Part shown: positions 30,001 through 38,798 of the stretch, one piece after another
Position numbering within the stretch: the first letter of the stretch is position 1
Layout of the letters: each line of letters starts with the position of its first letter
Assembly: GCA_001044335.1 (NCBI GenBank)
Contig: CP011001.1
Location: forward strand, 744,001-808,000
Source of the DNA: Methylophilales bacterium MBRSF5
GTDB lineage: Bacteria > Pseudomonadota > Gammaproteobacteria > Burkholderiales > Methylophilaceae
Reading direction: 5' to 3'
DNA length: 64,000 nt
Position numbers and translations under genes: made by a program
The notes under the pieces: generated by a model
What the model was told of the DNA's origin: nothing
Seen by the model: the letters and a program-made list of their open reading frames with translations, nothing else
Databases searched by the model: none

Positions 30001-30505
30001 GATCATCAAAAGCTTCTTTTAACTGTTTGGCTATGTGAATAGCTTTCTCTTTTTTTTGCGAAAGAAGACTTTGTCCAATCGCACCAAAATTAAACCCTGA
30101 AAGGCAAATTAACCCATGGTTCAAATCTGAAAACAACCACTCGAGCTTTATTTCTGGTCGGTCTCTGTATTGATTTTCTGTGTACGCTCTTGACAGTAAT
30201 TTAGATAAATTCAGATAACCTTGTTTATTTTGACAAATCAATAACAGGCGACTTGATTGGTCTCGATTGTCTTCATTCTGGATGTAAACATCGGCTCCGA
30301 TGATTGGCTTAATTCCATTACTGGTCGCTAACTTAAAAAATTTAACGGCTGCAAAAACGTTACTTAGGTCACTGATTGCTAGCGATTCTAATTCCAATTC
30401 TTTTGCTAAAGAAACATAATCACCAAGCCTAACAATACCGTCTGTTATTGAATATTCGCTGTGACATCTGAGGTGAATAAACTTGGATTCTGAATTACTT
30501 TGCAT
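27035..30505 (-). CDS. dnaE: DNA polymerase III subunit alpha
   Basis: This 1156-residue replicative polymerase has an N-terminal PHP domain (HLRCHSEYSITDGIVRLGDY), the C-family palm with catalytic Asp in PDFDIDFCQEGRDRVIEY, the segment VGPGRGSGAGSVVAFALG, and finger/thumb regions with NKSHAAAYAKIAYQTAYLK. A C-terminal OB domain (WLSGVVMAVRNRMTQRGK) precedes a short tail. The length matches DnaE1 of proteobacteria. It leads the accA-tilS operon and is divergent from tpx. Confidence 0.97.
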   Translation of the reverse strand: MQSNSESKFIHLRCHSEYSITDGIVRLGDYVSLAKELELESLAISDLSNVFAAVKFFKLATSNGIKPIIGADVYIQNEDNRDQSSRLLLICQNKQGYLNLSKLLSRAYTENQYRDRPEIKLEWLFSDLNHGLICLSGFNFGAIGQSLLSQKKEKAIHIAKQLKEAFDDRFYFEVQRYEVAKKVEEQENLVLAIAQLGYDLDIPLVATQPIQFIKKEDFQAHEAKTCIAEGYVLGDQRRPKNFTAEQYFKTPEEMVALFDDIPSAISNTLEISKRCNFEFDLGNVFLPDFPIPEGLTINEYLEKTAIDGLEKKLKNLYPEEENFKTQEKKYLDRLHFEINVINQMGYAGYFLIVADFINWAKENNVPVGPGRGSGAGSVVAFALGITDLDPLSYNLLFERFLNPERVSMPDFDIDFCQEGRDRVIEYVKERYGYDAVSQIVTFGTMAARAVIRDVGRVLDLPFPFVDGIAKLIPMELGITLKDAIEKEEQIQQRIKNEEEVKELFDLALKLEGLVRNVGMHAGGVLIAPGKISDYSPLYCQEGGEGMVSQFDKDDVESIGLIKFDFLGLRTLTILSMALNNANKMRTTEGKSPIQLDDIPLDDEETFEWLSNANTTAVFQLESRGMKDMLKQAKPDCFEDIIALVALYRPGPMDLIPDFCKRKHGQQLVSYPHPSTEGILKETYGIAVYQEQVMQIAQTVAGYTLGGADLLRRAMGKKKVEEMDAQREVFIHGATQNGLEKQQASNLFDLLEKFAGYGFNKSHAAAYAKIAYQTAYLKRHYTSSFIAASMSADMNNTDNIALLFDDCVLNKIKLLPPSINYSVFRFQPLNDKEILYGLGAIKGTGLAAIEVILEDRNSNGPYQSLFEFCVRLDLRKVNRKVIESLIRAGAFDELEKNRASLLASINQAISLAEQSKSHMGQDSLFGEEANKEVTNYVATDEWDSKRQIYEEKVALGFYYSGHPFSHYKEMVRAMYPQSLRDARPSNNNQWLSGVVMAVRNRMTQRGKIAIVTLDDGEGRLDMIVGSKLLSTVYPLIKEDQLLIVEGKVSPDEFTGGNRVSAVNIFDLLTVQSRKTKQIKINVGENLNPEQLKLLLKPYSNGAYPQEIGRCPVVIEYQNQEGSAEIKLGDNWAVAPHENLIFDLKKSFQDENVKIIYN

Positions 30506-30568
30506 GTTTTAATTTTACCTGATATCTTTATTTATTCACGATATCTTTAAGACTTTATGGAGAGAAAA

Positions 30569-31072
30569 ATGTCATCAGTTACACTTAAAGGAGACCCGGT
30601 CAAAATTGGCGGTCAGTTCCCTGAAAAAGGATCCTCAATCGCAGATTTTAATCTTGCTAATCAAAAAAGAGAAAATGTGTCATTAGAACATTATGCTGGC
30701 AAAAGAAAAATTCTGAATATCTTTCCAAGTATTGATACGCCGACCTGTGCACTTTCAGTCAAACGATTTAATGATGAAGCGGCCAAGTTAAATAATACTG
30801 TGGTGTTATGTATCTCAGCAGATCTACCATTTGCACAAAAAAGATTCTGTGGAGCAGAAGGTGTAGAAAATGTTGAAACATTATCTGCCTTTAGAGACAT
30901 AGCTGGTTTTGCTAATGCATTCGGTGTGGCAATTAACGATTCCAGCCTACAAGGACTAACTTCAAGAGCGGTTATTGTGGTTGATGAGAATAATACCGTC
31001 ATGCACAGTGAATTAGTCTCTGAAATTACCGAAGAACCAGATTACGAAAGTGCACTTAATTCTCTTGCTTAA
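30569..31072 (+). CDS. tpx: Thiol peroxidase (atypical 2-Cys peroxiredoxin)
   Basis: This 167-residue periplasmic-type peroxiredoxin starts at ATG 30569 after a GGAGAG ribosome site; an in-frame ATG at 30557 is less well placed. FPSIDTPTCALSVKRFN holds the peroxidatic Cys in the TPTC context, and RFCGAEGVENVETLS holds the resolving Cys. Tpx reduces lipid and alkyl hydroperoxides using thioredoxin. Its last 17 bases overlap the opposing methyltransferase gene, and its terminator lies inside that gene. Confidence 0.95.
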   Translation: MSSVTLKGDPVKIGGQFPEKGSSIADFNLANQKRENVSLEHYAGKRKILNIFPSIDTPTCALSVKRFNDEAAKLNNTVVLCISADLPFAQKRFCGAEGVENVETLSAFRDIAGFANAFGVAINDSSLQGLTSRAVIVVDENNTVMHSELVSEITEEPDYESALNSLA

Positions 31073-32219
31073 GCTTGCGGTTGCTACCAGCAACCATGAC
31101 AAACTCAAATAATCTGCAATCCAAGGCCCCGTTATATAGCGGGGTCTTTTTGCTGGCAGATAATCTCAAACCTCTTGGAAAAGCCATATCATTACTAATA
31201 AAGTATGCTCTCCAGCCGGAAAATTCTTTTTTTAAAACAGATCCCCAAAGCTGATAACTTTCAAGAAGCTTTTCAGACTCGTCTAACCTCACCCCATAAG
31301 GTGGATTACAAACAATCACACCATGATCATTGGGTGCATTCGATGTTTCAAATCGGCGATTATTAATTCGTATATAGGGCTTCAATCCCATCTGGTCGAT
31401 GTTGGTTGATGCCGCATTAAAGGCCTGGCGATCAATATCAGAAGCATAAATATGTAATTCTTTTTCTATTTGCTTTTCTTTTAGCTGTACTTTAATTTTG
31501 TGAAATACCTCTTTATCAAAGTCATACCAATGGTGAAATCCAAACATGCGGTTCATTCCAGGATAGATATTTAATGCCATCATGGCGGCTTCAATCGGGA
31601 GCGTGCCGCTTCCGCACATTGGGTCTAATAGTGGCACCTTAAAATCCCACTCAGATAGAGTAATTATGCCTGCCGCCAGATTTTCTTTTAGAGGAGCCTC
31701 GATTGTTTTTTGTCGATATTCTCTTTGATAAAGTGGCTTGCCAGATGAATCAATGTAAATAATATAATTATTCTTTTCTAAAAAAAGATGTACTTTAATA
31801 TCAGGATCTCTCACATCAACATTGGGGCGCTGTTTATATTTTTGGTTAAACACATCACAGATGGCATCTTTAATTTTTAAGGTCACAAAATCAATACTTT
31901 TTAAAGAGGTTTTAATTGAAGTTGTTGAAACTTTTATGGTTTTATTTACGGGAAAAATATCATCCCATTTTACTTTCATTGCTGCCTGATATAAGTCATT
32001 TTCAGACTTGAATTGACCGTATGATAATCTTTTTAATACTCTAGTGGCATACCTTGAAGTTAAGTTTAAGGAGTACATACTGTCCTGATTGCCATTAAAA
32101 GATACCCCGCCATCATGAACTTTTATTTTTTGACCATCGAGTGTTCTAATTTCGTTAAAGAGGAATTTTTCTAGTCCTCTAGGGCATGTGGCAAAAAGGG
32201 AAATTTTTTCTAGTGACAA
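31056..32219 (-). CDS. RlmL-type 23S rRNA (guanine-N2) methyltransferase, THUMP domain
   Basis: This 387-residue protein has an N-terminal ferredoxin-like/THUMP region (CPRGLEKFLFNEIRTL; YGQFKSENDLYQAAMKVKW) and a Rossmann methyltransferase with LLDPMCGSGTLPIEAAMMA for SAM binding and the catalytic VCNPPYGVRLDE. This architecture equals the N-terminal half of E. coli RlmL (m2G2445); the RlmK half is absent, which is normal in many bacteria. It overlaps the SpeE-like gene by 10 bases upstream and tpx by 17 bases at its end. Confidence 0.88.
   Translation of the reverse strand: MSLEKISLFATCPRGLEKFLFNEIRTLDGQKIKVHDGGVSFNGNQDSMYSLNLTSRYATRVLKRLSYGQFKSENDLYQAAMKVKWDDIFPVNKTIKVSTTSIKTSLKSIDFVTLKIKDAICDVFNQKYKQRPNVDVRDPDIKVHLFLEKNNYIIYIDSSGKPLYQREYRQKTIEAPLKENLAAGIITLSEWDFKVPLLDPMCGSGTLPIEAAMMALNIYPGMNRMFGFHHWYDFDKEVFHKIKVQLKEKQIEKELHIYASDIDRQAFNAASTNIDQMGLKPYIRINNRRFETSNAPNDHGVIVCNPPYGVRLDESEKLLESYQLWGSVLKKEFSGWRAYFISNDMAFPRGLRLSASKKTPLYNGALDCRLFEFVMVAGSNRKLKQEN
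31125..31151 (+). terminator. Intrinsic terminator of tpx inside the opposing gene
   Basis: GGCCCCG, loop TTATATAG, then CGGGGTC and TTTTT, with one G-T wobble. It lies 52 bases beyond the tpx stop and within the last codons of the RlmL-like gene, so these bases both encode protein and stop opposing transcription. Confidence 0.75.
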
Positions 32220-32968
32220 TGTATATTCTCAAATAATTGTTTATTTCTTTTCAGCATTCTCTTATAAAAAAAGTTTAAATCAAAATTTATTTTGGCTTGT
32301 AAAAGTTTTAATCGGTATTCCATTTTCTTATTTGAAGAGAATTTAAAATGTTCCTTGAAACAAAACACCATGATATTTCCTGGGTCATCAGATTCAACAA
32401 CTATTGCCTTTGAAAAAATATCTTTGAGTTCTTTGATATACCTGGGTGTATTTTTATCAGAACCCCATAAATTAATAATAAAAATTCCTTGTTTTGTTAT
32501 TCTGTCATGACAAGTTTGAAAATATTTCTTTTGTGTAAATTGTTTTGGAATCCCATAGCCGTCAAATAAATCTGAAATTAATACTTCATGTTTATTCTTT
32601 TTTGTAAGAAAGTCCATTGCGTCCTGCTCAATCACTTTATGTCTTGAGGTATCCTTGGGGACTTCAAACATCATCCTAGCTACATTGATTACCTGCCTAT
32701 TGATTTCAATGGTTTTTAGTTTGGTTCTAGCACAAAAATAGAAAAAGAATTTTGTTAATGATCCTGCGCCTAAGCCGAGGATGGTGATGTTTGTTGGATG
32801 TCTATTAAATAGCAGTAGCAGCGCTGTCACTTGGGTATATTTAAGAGTTAGATGGATCGGGTCTGAAATATCCATCGAACTTTGAATGGAGTCAGTCTCA
32901 AGGTGAAGTGAGCGAAATCGATCCGTCTCGCTAATCTCAACTGGTAGTTTTTTAAGGTTCACTTTCAC
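32210..32968 (-). CDS. Spermidine-synthase-like methyltransferase-fold protein
   Basis: This 252-residue protein has the spermidine-synthase fold: NITILGLGAGSLTKFFFYF is the nucleotide-binding loop, KTIEINRQVINVAR the acidic strand end, and VLISDLFDGYGIPKQ the Asp segment expected at the active site. It lacks the usual N-terminal beta domain in full, so polyamine aminopropyltransferase activity is uncertain. It is co-directional with hrpA (no gap) and the RlmL-like gene, a betaproteobacteria-style cluster. Confidence 0.75.
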   Translation of the reverse strand: MKVNLKKLPVEISETDRFRSLHLETDSIQSSMDISDPIHLTLKYTQVTALLLLFNRHPTNITILGLGAGSLTKFFFYFCARTKLKTIEINRQVINVARMMFEVPKDTSRHKVIEQDAMDFLTKKNKHEVLISDLFDGYGIPKQFTQKKYFQTCHDRITKQGIFIINLWGSDKNTPRYIKELKDIFSKAIVVESDDPGNIMVFCFKEHFKFSSNKKMEYRLKLLQAKINFDLNFFYKRMLKRNKQLFENIHCH

Positions 32969-35900
32969 TTATTGGTATTCTCTTAATATTTGTGCCCATT
33001 CTTTATCCATCCGCTTGACTGAGATGGGAGAGTTAGTTTTAAGCTCCTGAGCAAAAAAAGATACTCTCAATTCTTGGAGTTTCCATTGAAAGTCAATGTA
33101 TGCTTCTGGGATTTCTAATTCATTTTCAACAAATCCTAATACTTTTTCCACCCATTTATTTTTAATTCGATTGTATTGTGAGATACACTCTTGATCATGA
33201 TCCATTCGCTGCGGGTATTTTTCAATGCGCAATTTCAGAGCCTCTAGGTATTTTGGAATATATTGAAGTTTGTCATATTGAAAAAGAGGTTTTTCATAAG
33301 GAGGCAACAGAGCTTCTAACTGCTCCTCGATGTCATCCTCAATCTCCTCGATATAACTTTGTGATTGACGTAACTTTTGAATCTCTCTATAGACGGAAGC
33401 AATCTTATTTAAATGCATTGTCATATGATCAATCATTCTGGGTAAGTTATTTCTTCCATCATTGATCAATTGTTCATAATCAATTTGTTTTCTTATATTG
33501 GTCTTATGGCCAATCATTTCATCAACAATTACATCACATAAATTTTCCATCAAATCTTTTGGAGGTATTTGTGTTGATAAGGCAATTGCTGCTTCAGAGA
33601 GATCGGGTGGTATTTTTTGGATTCGCTTAAACCTCTCCTTAAAATGAAAATAAATTAATCTTCTTAGCCCTTGTAAATGATTTTTTTCTGCGCGCTTAGG
33701 GTTATCAAACACCTCAATGGATATCGAATTTTGATAATCAACAAAAGCTGGGTAGGCCTCAAATTTTTTTCCATTAATGGTTTGCTCAACCTTAATCGGT
33801 AATTCGTCTATCGACCAGCTCGTAATTCCATCCTGTTCTATATTAAATTGAATACGCTCAACCACTGCCTCAACATTTTTTTTATATTCTTTTTTTAATA
33901 AATCAAGATCTTCATTAAGATCAATCATCTTCCCTTGGTCATTGATGACTTCATATTTAATTTTTAAATGACTTGGGATGGAAGCAAAATAATCATCTGA
34001 CATTAAAAAATTAGGGTCAACGTATTTCCAAATAAAACGAGTAAATGTTTCCTTAAAACTTCCCTGCCTCGGATACTCCAAGAATTTTTCTAGCCAATCT
34101 TTCACCGGAATACATTTTCTACGAATATCTTTGGGTAGGTTCTTAAATGACCAGGTAATCTTTTCCTTTAATAACCCAGGCACCAACCAGTCTAACGCTG
34201 AACTATCAATTAAATTCAAGTTTGGCAATGGGATTGCAATTGTTAATCCGTCACGAGGGTGATTGGGTTCAAAATGATATTTCAATTGATACTTTTGCTG
34301 GTTGATGGTGATGTGATTAGGATACACAGTTTCTGTAATATCTTTGGCACTGTGCTGCATCAAATATTCTTTTGTTAGGAACAGGTATTCAGGTTGATTT
34401 TTTTCAACCCCCTTTCGCCAGTGTTCAAAGCCAGCGGCATTGATGACATTTTCACTAATTTTTTCATCGTAAAACTCAAATAACACATCATCGTTGATCA
34501 AAATGTCTCTTCTTCTTGATTTATGTTCTAGGTCCTCAATTTCTCTGATCAGTTTTTGATTTTCCATCCAGAACAGACCTGGGCTGATATATTGGTTTTC
34601 AACTATTCCTTGTCGAATAAATATTGATTTAGATAATTCTGGATTGATTGGTCCGTAATGAATGGTCCGGTCTGGAACGATCACTAGACCAAATAATGAT
34701 AGCTTCTGTGTGGCATCTACACGATTTAGTTTTTTATTAAATCTAGGGTTTGAATATTCAGCCTCAAGAAGATGTTCTGCATATTTCTCAATCCACTGGT
34801 CATTAATTTCAGCAATACATTGAGCATAGAATTTACCTGTATCAATAATCTCTGCCGCCATAATCCATTTAAATTTTTTATTTCGAAACAGTTTAGGTCC
34901 AATAAGAAACCTTAAACTTTTACATCCTAAATAATAATTAGATTCAACTTCTTTAAAACCAATGTTCCTTAAAAGGCCGCTCAATAAAGATTGGTGTATC
35001 TGGTCATAAGTTGATTCTTTATTATTTAACCGATAACCCAATTCTTCGACGATTTGCATAAGCTGTTTATGCATCTCTTGCCACTCACGCATCCGAGTAA
35101 AAGATAAATAATACTTTTTACAAAAGACTGCAAAGTCTTTAATCTTCTTGCTCCTAACCTCATCTAACAGAAGTAACCAGAGTCTATAAAAACTCATAAA
35201 GCCAGACCTTGGATCATGAAAGTTCATTTGAGCCTTCTCTGCTTCTTCCAGCTTGTCAAAAGGTCTTTCAATGGGGTCAGCCACAGATATTGCTGCAATG
35301 ATAGGAATAATTTCAGACAGACAATGCTGCTTGGAGGCTTCAATAATGATTCTGGAAAAAACAGGGTCTATTGGTATTTGGGCCATTGTGCGACCCAGCT
35401 CAGTAATGGCACGGTTTTTCTCAACCGCATGAAGCTCAAATAATAAGTCATAACCATCTTGAATAAATTTTTTAAAAGGAGCATCAATAAATGGAAAGAC
35501 TTCCACATCGCCTAAGTTCAAACTTGCCATTCTTAAAATTACGGATGCAAGCGAGCTACGCATTATTTCTGGATCGGTATACTCTGATCGGTTATTAAAA
35601 TCATCCTCGTCATACAGCCGGTAACACACACCTGGTGCGATTCGACCGCATCGACCGGTTCTCTGATTAGCGGCTGCCTGAGAAATTTTCTCGATGAGTA
35701 GTTGTTCGATCCGCAATCTTGGATTGTATCGGACCACTCGCGCCAGCCCTGAATCAATGACAAATTTAATATTTGGGACGGTTAATGATGTTTCGGCAAT
35801 ATTAGTAGCCAGGATGATTCTTTTTTTTGTACTGGTCGTAAATATTTTCTGCTGATCTGGGACAGGAAGCCTTGAAAAGAGTGGGAGGACCTCGTAATCA

Positions 35901-36640
35901 TGATTTAGCATCTCATTCAAATAACGGCGAATGTCATGTATGTCTTTTTCGCCAGGAAGAAAAACCAGGACATCTCCGGATTGGCGGCCTATCTCTTGTA
36001 TCACCTCATAGACCGACTCCTCAATCGATAACACATCCTCCTCTTCAATATTTTTCATCGGGCGATACAGCGTCTCGACTGGAAATGTTCTTCCCGATAT
36101 TTCAAGCGTTGGCGCATTGTTAAAATGTTTTGAAAATTTGTCGACATCAATGGTGGCGCTAGTGATAATTATTTTTAAATCGGGTCTTTTGGGGAGAAGT
36201 TGTTTGATGAAGCCAATTAAAAAATCGATATTAAGATTTCGCTCATGTGCCTCGTCGATAATTAGAGTGTCATATTTTTTTAGCAATGGGTCTGTTTGCG
36301 TCTCAGCCAGTAGGACTCCGTCGGTCATAACCTTAATTTTAGTTTTATTGGATGTTTTATCAGTAAATCGGACCTTGAAACCGACCTCCTGACTTAAGTC
36401 CACCTCAAGTTCTTCAGCTATTCGTGATGCAACCGATCGAGCTGCGATTCTTCTTGGCTGAGTATGGCCAATTATTTTTTTTTGTCCTCGACCTAAATCA
36501 AGGCAGATTTTAGGTAGTTGAGTTGTTTTTCCTGAACCTGTTTCGCCACAAAAAATAATGACTTGGTTGTTATCAATCAGCCTTTTGATTTCATCAACAT
36601 TTTGACTAACCGGTAAGGAATTTGGGTATAAAATTTTAAT
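32969..36640 (-). CDS. hrpA: ATP-dependent RNA helicase HrpA, apparent ATT start
   Basis: This DEAH-box helicase is about 1223 residues with the start chosen here. Conserved parts are the Walker A GETGSGKTTQLPK, the DEAH box IDEAHERNLN, SATID, the Arg-finger motif QRTGRCGR, an OB fold and the long HrpA C-terminal region. The first in-frame ATG/GTG/TTG is a GTG at 36403, which would remove Walker A. The frame is open up to a TGA at 36644, and ATT at 36638-36640 follows AAGGTG by 7 bases. I therefore propose ATT. E. coli HrpA is 1300 residues with an extra N-terminus. A sequencing error upstream is the alternative. Confidence 0.85.
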   Translation of the reverse strand: MKILYPNSLPVSQNVDEIKRLIDNNQVIIFCGETGSGKTTQLPKICLDLGRGQKKIIGHTQPRRIAARSVASRIAEELEVDLSQEVGFKVRFTDKTSNKTKIKVMTDGVLLAETQTDPLLKKYDTLIIDEAHERNLNIDFLIGFIKQLLPKRPDLKIIITSATIDVDKFSKHFNNAPTLEISGRTFPVETLYRPMKNIEEEDVLSIEESVYEVIQEIGRQSGDVLVFLPGEKDIHDIRRYLNEMLNHDYEVLPLFSRLPVPDQQKIFTTSTKKRIILATNIAETSLTVPNIKFVIDSGLARVVRYNPRLRIEQLLIEKISQAAANQRTGRCGRIAPGVCYRLYDEDDFNNRSEYTDPEIMRSSLASVILRMASLNLGDVEVFPFIDAPFKKFIQDGYDLLFELHAVEKNRAITELGRTMAQIPIDPVFSRIIIEASKQHCLSEIIPIIAAISVADPIERPFDKLEEAEKAQMNFHDPRSGFMSFYRLWLLLLDEVRSKKIKDFAVFCKKYYLSFTRMREWQEMHKQLMQIVEELGYRLNNKESTYDQIHQSLLSGLLRNIGFKEVESNYYLGCKSLRFLIGPKLFRNKKFKWIMAAEIIDTGKFYAQCIAEINDQWIEKYAEHLLEAEYSNPRFNKKLNRVDATQKLSLFGLVIVPDRTIHYGPINPELSKSIFIRQGIVENQYISPGLFWMENQKLIREIEDLEHKSRRRDILINDDVLFEFYDEKISENVINAAGFEHWRKGVEKNQPEYLFLTKEYLMQHSAKDITETVYPNHITINQQKYQLKYHFEPNHPRDGLTIAIPLPNLNLIDSSALDWLVPGLLKEKITWSFKNLPKDIRRKCIPVKDWLEKFLEYPRQGSFKETFTRFIWKYVDPNFLMSDDYFASIPSHLKIKYEVINDQGKMIDLNEDLDLLKKEYKKNVEAVVERIQFNIEQDGITSWSIDELPIKVEQTINGKKFEAYPAFVDYQNSISIEVFDNPKRAEKNHLQGLRRLIYFHFKERFKRIQKIPPDLSEAAIALSTQIPPKDLMENLCDVIVDEMIGHKTNIRKQIDYEQLINDGRNNLPRMIDHMTMHLNKIASVYREIQKLRQSQSYIEEIEDDIEEQLEALLPPYEKPLFQYDKLQYIPKYLEALKLRIEKYPQRMDHDQECISQYNRIKNKWVEKVLGFVENELEIPEAYIDFQWKLQELRVSFFAQELKTNSPISVKRMDKEWAQILREYQ

Positions 36641-36651
36641 AAATCAACACC

Positions 36652-37056
36652 TTATTTTTTAACTTGGATACAATCTTCAAAGCCTGTATTACCTCCTTTA
36701 TAGCCTGGTTCAAAATAGAATTTGTGAAAACTCCATGATTGATTTTCTGACTGTTTAAATTTAGCAATTCCTACACCATAATCTTCATTTTTGCGATCAT
36801 CTAATGCGAAATAAACAGCCACATCCAGACCGTTCGCCGATGCAAATCCATAATAATCACCAAAACCTGGGACCTTTAATACAAAGTCATAACTCGCATA
36901 ATTATCTTTGCTGAATTCAGGGATTTTTTTCATAATCACCTCACCTTGATATGCCCCTTCACTAACATCATTTCCTTCGCATTGGTATGTCCCTGTAAAG
37001 TCATTAGCGAATACTGAGCTAGTTAATAAACAGAATGAGAAAAGAAATTTGTTCAA
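36652..37056 (-). CDS. Small exported protein of unknown function
   Basis: This 134-residue protein has a signal peptide (MNKFLFSFCLLTSSVFAND) and a mature part with two Cys (YQCEGND and FEDCIQV), probably a periplasmic disulfide. The mature domain begins FTGTYQCEGND and is rich in Gly and aromatic residues, suggesting a small beta-barrel or lipocalin-like fold; that is a guess. It ends 11 bases before the proposed hrpA start, and its stop overlaps the AAGGTG motif used by hrpA. Confidence 0.7.
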   Translation of the reverse strand: MNKFLFSFCLLTSSVFANDFTGTYQCEGNDVSEGAYQGEVIMKKIPEFSKDNYASYDFVLKVPGFGDYYGFASANGLDVAVYFALDDRKNEDYGVGIAKFKQSENQSWSFHKFYFEPGYKGGNTGFEDCIQVKK

Positions 37057-37076
37057 GATGGTCTCCCGTGAGTTAT

Positions 37077-37880
37077 TTAAATATTTAAGAATCGAGATTG
37101 TAACTCTGATAAGTCAAAATCAGTCAATAATTTTTCAATGCGGGCGCCTGCAGATGGCTTCTTTTGCTTAATATTCTCAGCTATTATGATTTCATTTTTC
37201 ATAGAATGTTCCCAGCCGACCAGCTCTGTCACCGTGACTTTAAAACCATGATATTCAAGCTTTAGGCACCTTAATACGTTTGTTAACATACTTCCAAATT
37301 CTCTTGAGTGAATTCCATGGCGATATAGTTCAACTAGATGATGATTGAGGTTGTTAGATTTATTTTTTTTTAAGTGCTGATATACCTCAGCCTGACAGCA
37401 AGGGATGACCACAACCCAGTCTGCATTTTTTTGTAATGCAAAATCAATCGCCTCATCTGTAGCAGTATCACAAGCATGCAGAGCTGTAACAATTTCTGCA
37501 TTTTTAATTATCTCGTTACTGGAAGCAATATCTTGTGACATGAACGACATGTTTGGAAATTTAAATTTCTGCATCAATTGGATTGATTTTTTCACCAACT
37601 CCTTATTGATTTCAACCCCTATGATTTTGCCCAACGTGTTTTTGATGATGAGGTCATACAAAATAAATCCCAGATAAGACTTCCCTGCCCCATGATCAAT
37701 TAAGGTAAAGGGCTTTTTTTCATATGTTTGAATAATGGGTTCTATAAAGTTTGCAAGATGATAAATTTGCTTTAATTTTCTTCTGGAGTCCTGATTGAGC
37801 TTTTGATCGCGAGTCAAAATATGAAGCTCTTTTAATAGCTCAATTGACTGATCAGGTCTTATCTCGTAGGTTTTTTCCAT
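37077..37880 (-). CDS. Class I SAM-dependent methyltransferase (Methyltransf_32-like)
   Basis: This 267-residue protein has LIDHGAGKSYLGFILYDLI as the SAM-binding loop, GVEINKELVKKSIQL as the acidic strand end, VTALHACDTATDEAIDFAL, and VVIPCCQAEVYQHLK. The HAC-D-T and PCC motifs match a family annotated as SAM-dependent methyltransferase with unknown target, often related to RNA or protein modification. It is followed by the small exported gene and divergent from ylqF. Confidence 0.72.
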   Translation of the reverse strand: MEKTYEIRPDQSIELLKELHILTRDQKLNQDSRRKLKQIYHLANFIEPIIQTYEKKPFTLIDHGAGKSYLGFILYDLIIKNTLGKIIGVEINKELVKKSIQLMQKFKFPNMSFMSQDIASSNEIIKNAEIVTALHACDTATDEAIDFALQKNADWVVVIPCCQAEVYQHLKKNKSNNLNHHLVELYRHGIHSREFGSMLTNVLRCLKLEYHGFKVTVTELVGWEHSMKNEIIIAENIKQKKPSAGARIEKLLTDFDLSELQSRFLNI

Positions 37881-37925
37881 GCGTTTAAGTTTACATTATA
37901 ATAAGCTTAACTACAGAGGGATAAT

Positions 37926-38768
37926 ATGGCGGTTCAATGGTTTCCTGGTCACATGACCAAAGCAAAAAAAGATTTTGAAAAAAATCTCAAATACAACGAT
38001 CTTGTCATTGAAGTGGTAGATGCGAGACTGCCTCACTCATCTGAAAATCCGATGTTAAATCAAATTATTAAAAATCGTGCTAAGCCGCACCTTAAATTGC
38101 TCAATAAGTCTGATATTGCAGATGAAAAAGTTACTAAACAATGGATTAATTTTTTTCAAAAAGAGACAAATATTTCAGCACTTGCCGTATCAGCTAAAAA
38201 TAAAAAAAATAAAGTTGACATAAAAAATGCGTGCATGAAGCTTGTGCCTCACCGAGGAACAAGCGTCAAGCCTGTCCGAGCTATCATTATTGGAATACCA
38301 AACGTTGGCAAATCCTCCCTCATTAATCTATTAACGCAAAAAAAGATTGCTAAAACTGGGGATGTTCCTGCGGTCACCCAAATGCAACAAAGAATTATTG
38401 TTGATAATGATTTTGTTTTAACCGATACCCCAGGCTTGATGTGGCATAAAATTGAAAGTGAAATACAAGGTAACTATTTAGCCGCCTCAAACATTATCGG
38501 AATCAATGCGTATGATGAAACTGAAGCAGCACTGTACTTACTCGATTGTTTGAAAGAAAATTACTCATGGAATTTAATCGACCGTTATAAACTTGACAAA
38601 ACAATCATTAATCAACCATCCGAAGATATTATTGAGGCCATTGCCATAAAAAAACACATGTTACTCAAAGGCAATAATCCTGATTTAAGAAAATCAGCAG
38701 TTATTATTTTGCAAGATTACCGATCACAAAAAATTGGGAAAATATCTTTAGAATTTCCTGAAAAATAA
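37926..38768 (+). CDS. ylqF: Ribosome biogenesis GTPase YlqF/RbgA
   Basis: This 280-residue protein is a circularly permuted GTPase. G4 (LNKSD, near residue 58) and G5 (AVSAKNKK) come before G1 (IIGIPNVGKSSLINLL, near residue 120) and G3 (DTPGLMWHK). The N-terminal MAVQWFPGHMTKAKKDFE is diagnostic. YlqF helps late 50S assembly. The C-terminal domain is shorter than in Bacillus. It is monocistronic and divergent from the methyltransferase gene. Confidence 0.93.
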   Translation: MAVQWFPGHMTKAKKDFEKNLKYNDLVIEVVDARLPHSSENPMLNQIIKNRAKPHLKLLNKSDIADEKVTKQWINFFQKETNISALAVSAKNKKNKVDIKNACMKLVPHRGTSVKPVRAIIIGIPNVGKSSLINLLTQKKIAKTGDVPAVTQMQQRIIVDNDFVLTDTPGLMWHKIESEIQGNYLAASNIIGINAYDETEAALYLLDCLKENYSWNLIDRYKLDKTIINQPSEDIIEAIAIKKHMLLKGNNPDLRKSAVIILQDYRSQKIGKISLEFPEK

Positions 38769-38798
38769 CCTATGTATAAGGAAGGGTAAATAAAAAAA

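Noticed and set aside
36401-36403. GTG as the start of hrpA
   Set aside because: It would delete the Walker A motif and about 80 conserved residues that are clearly coded in frame upstream.
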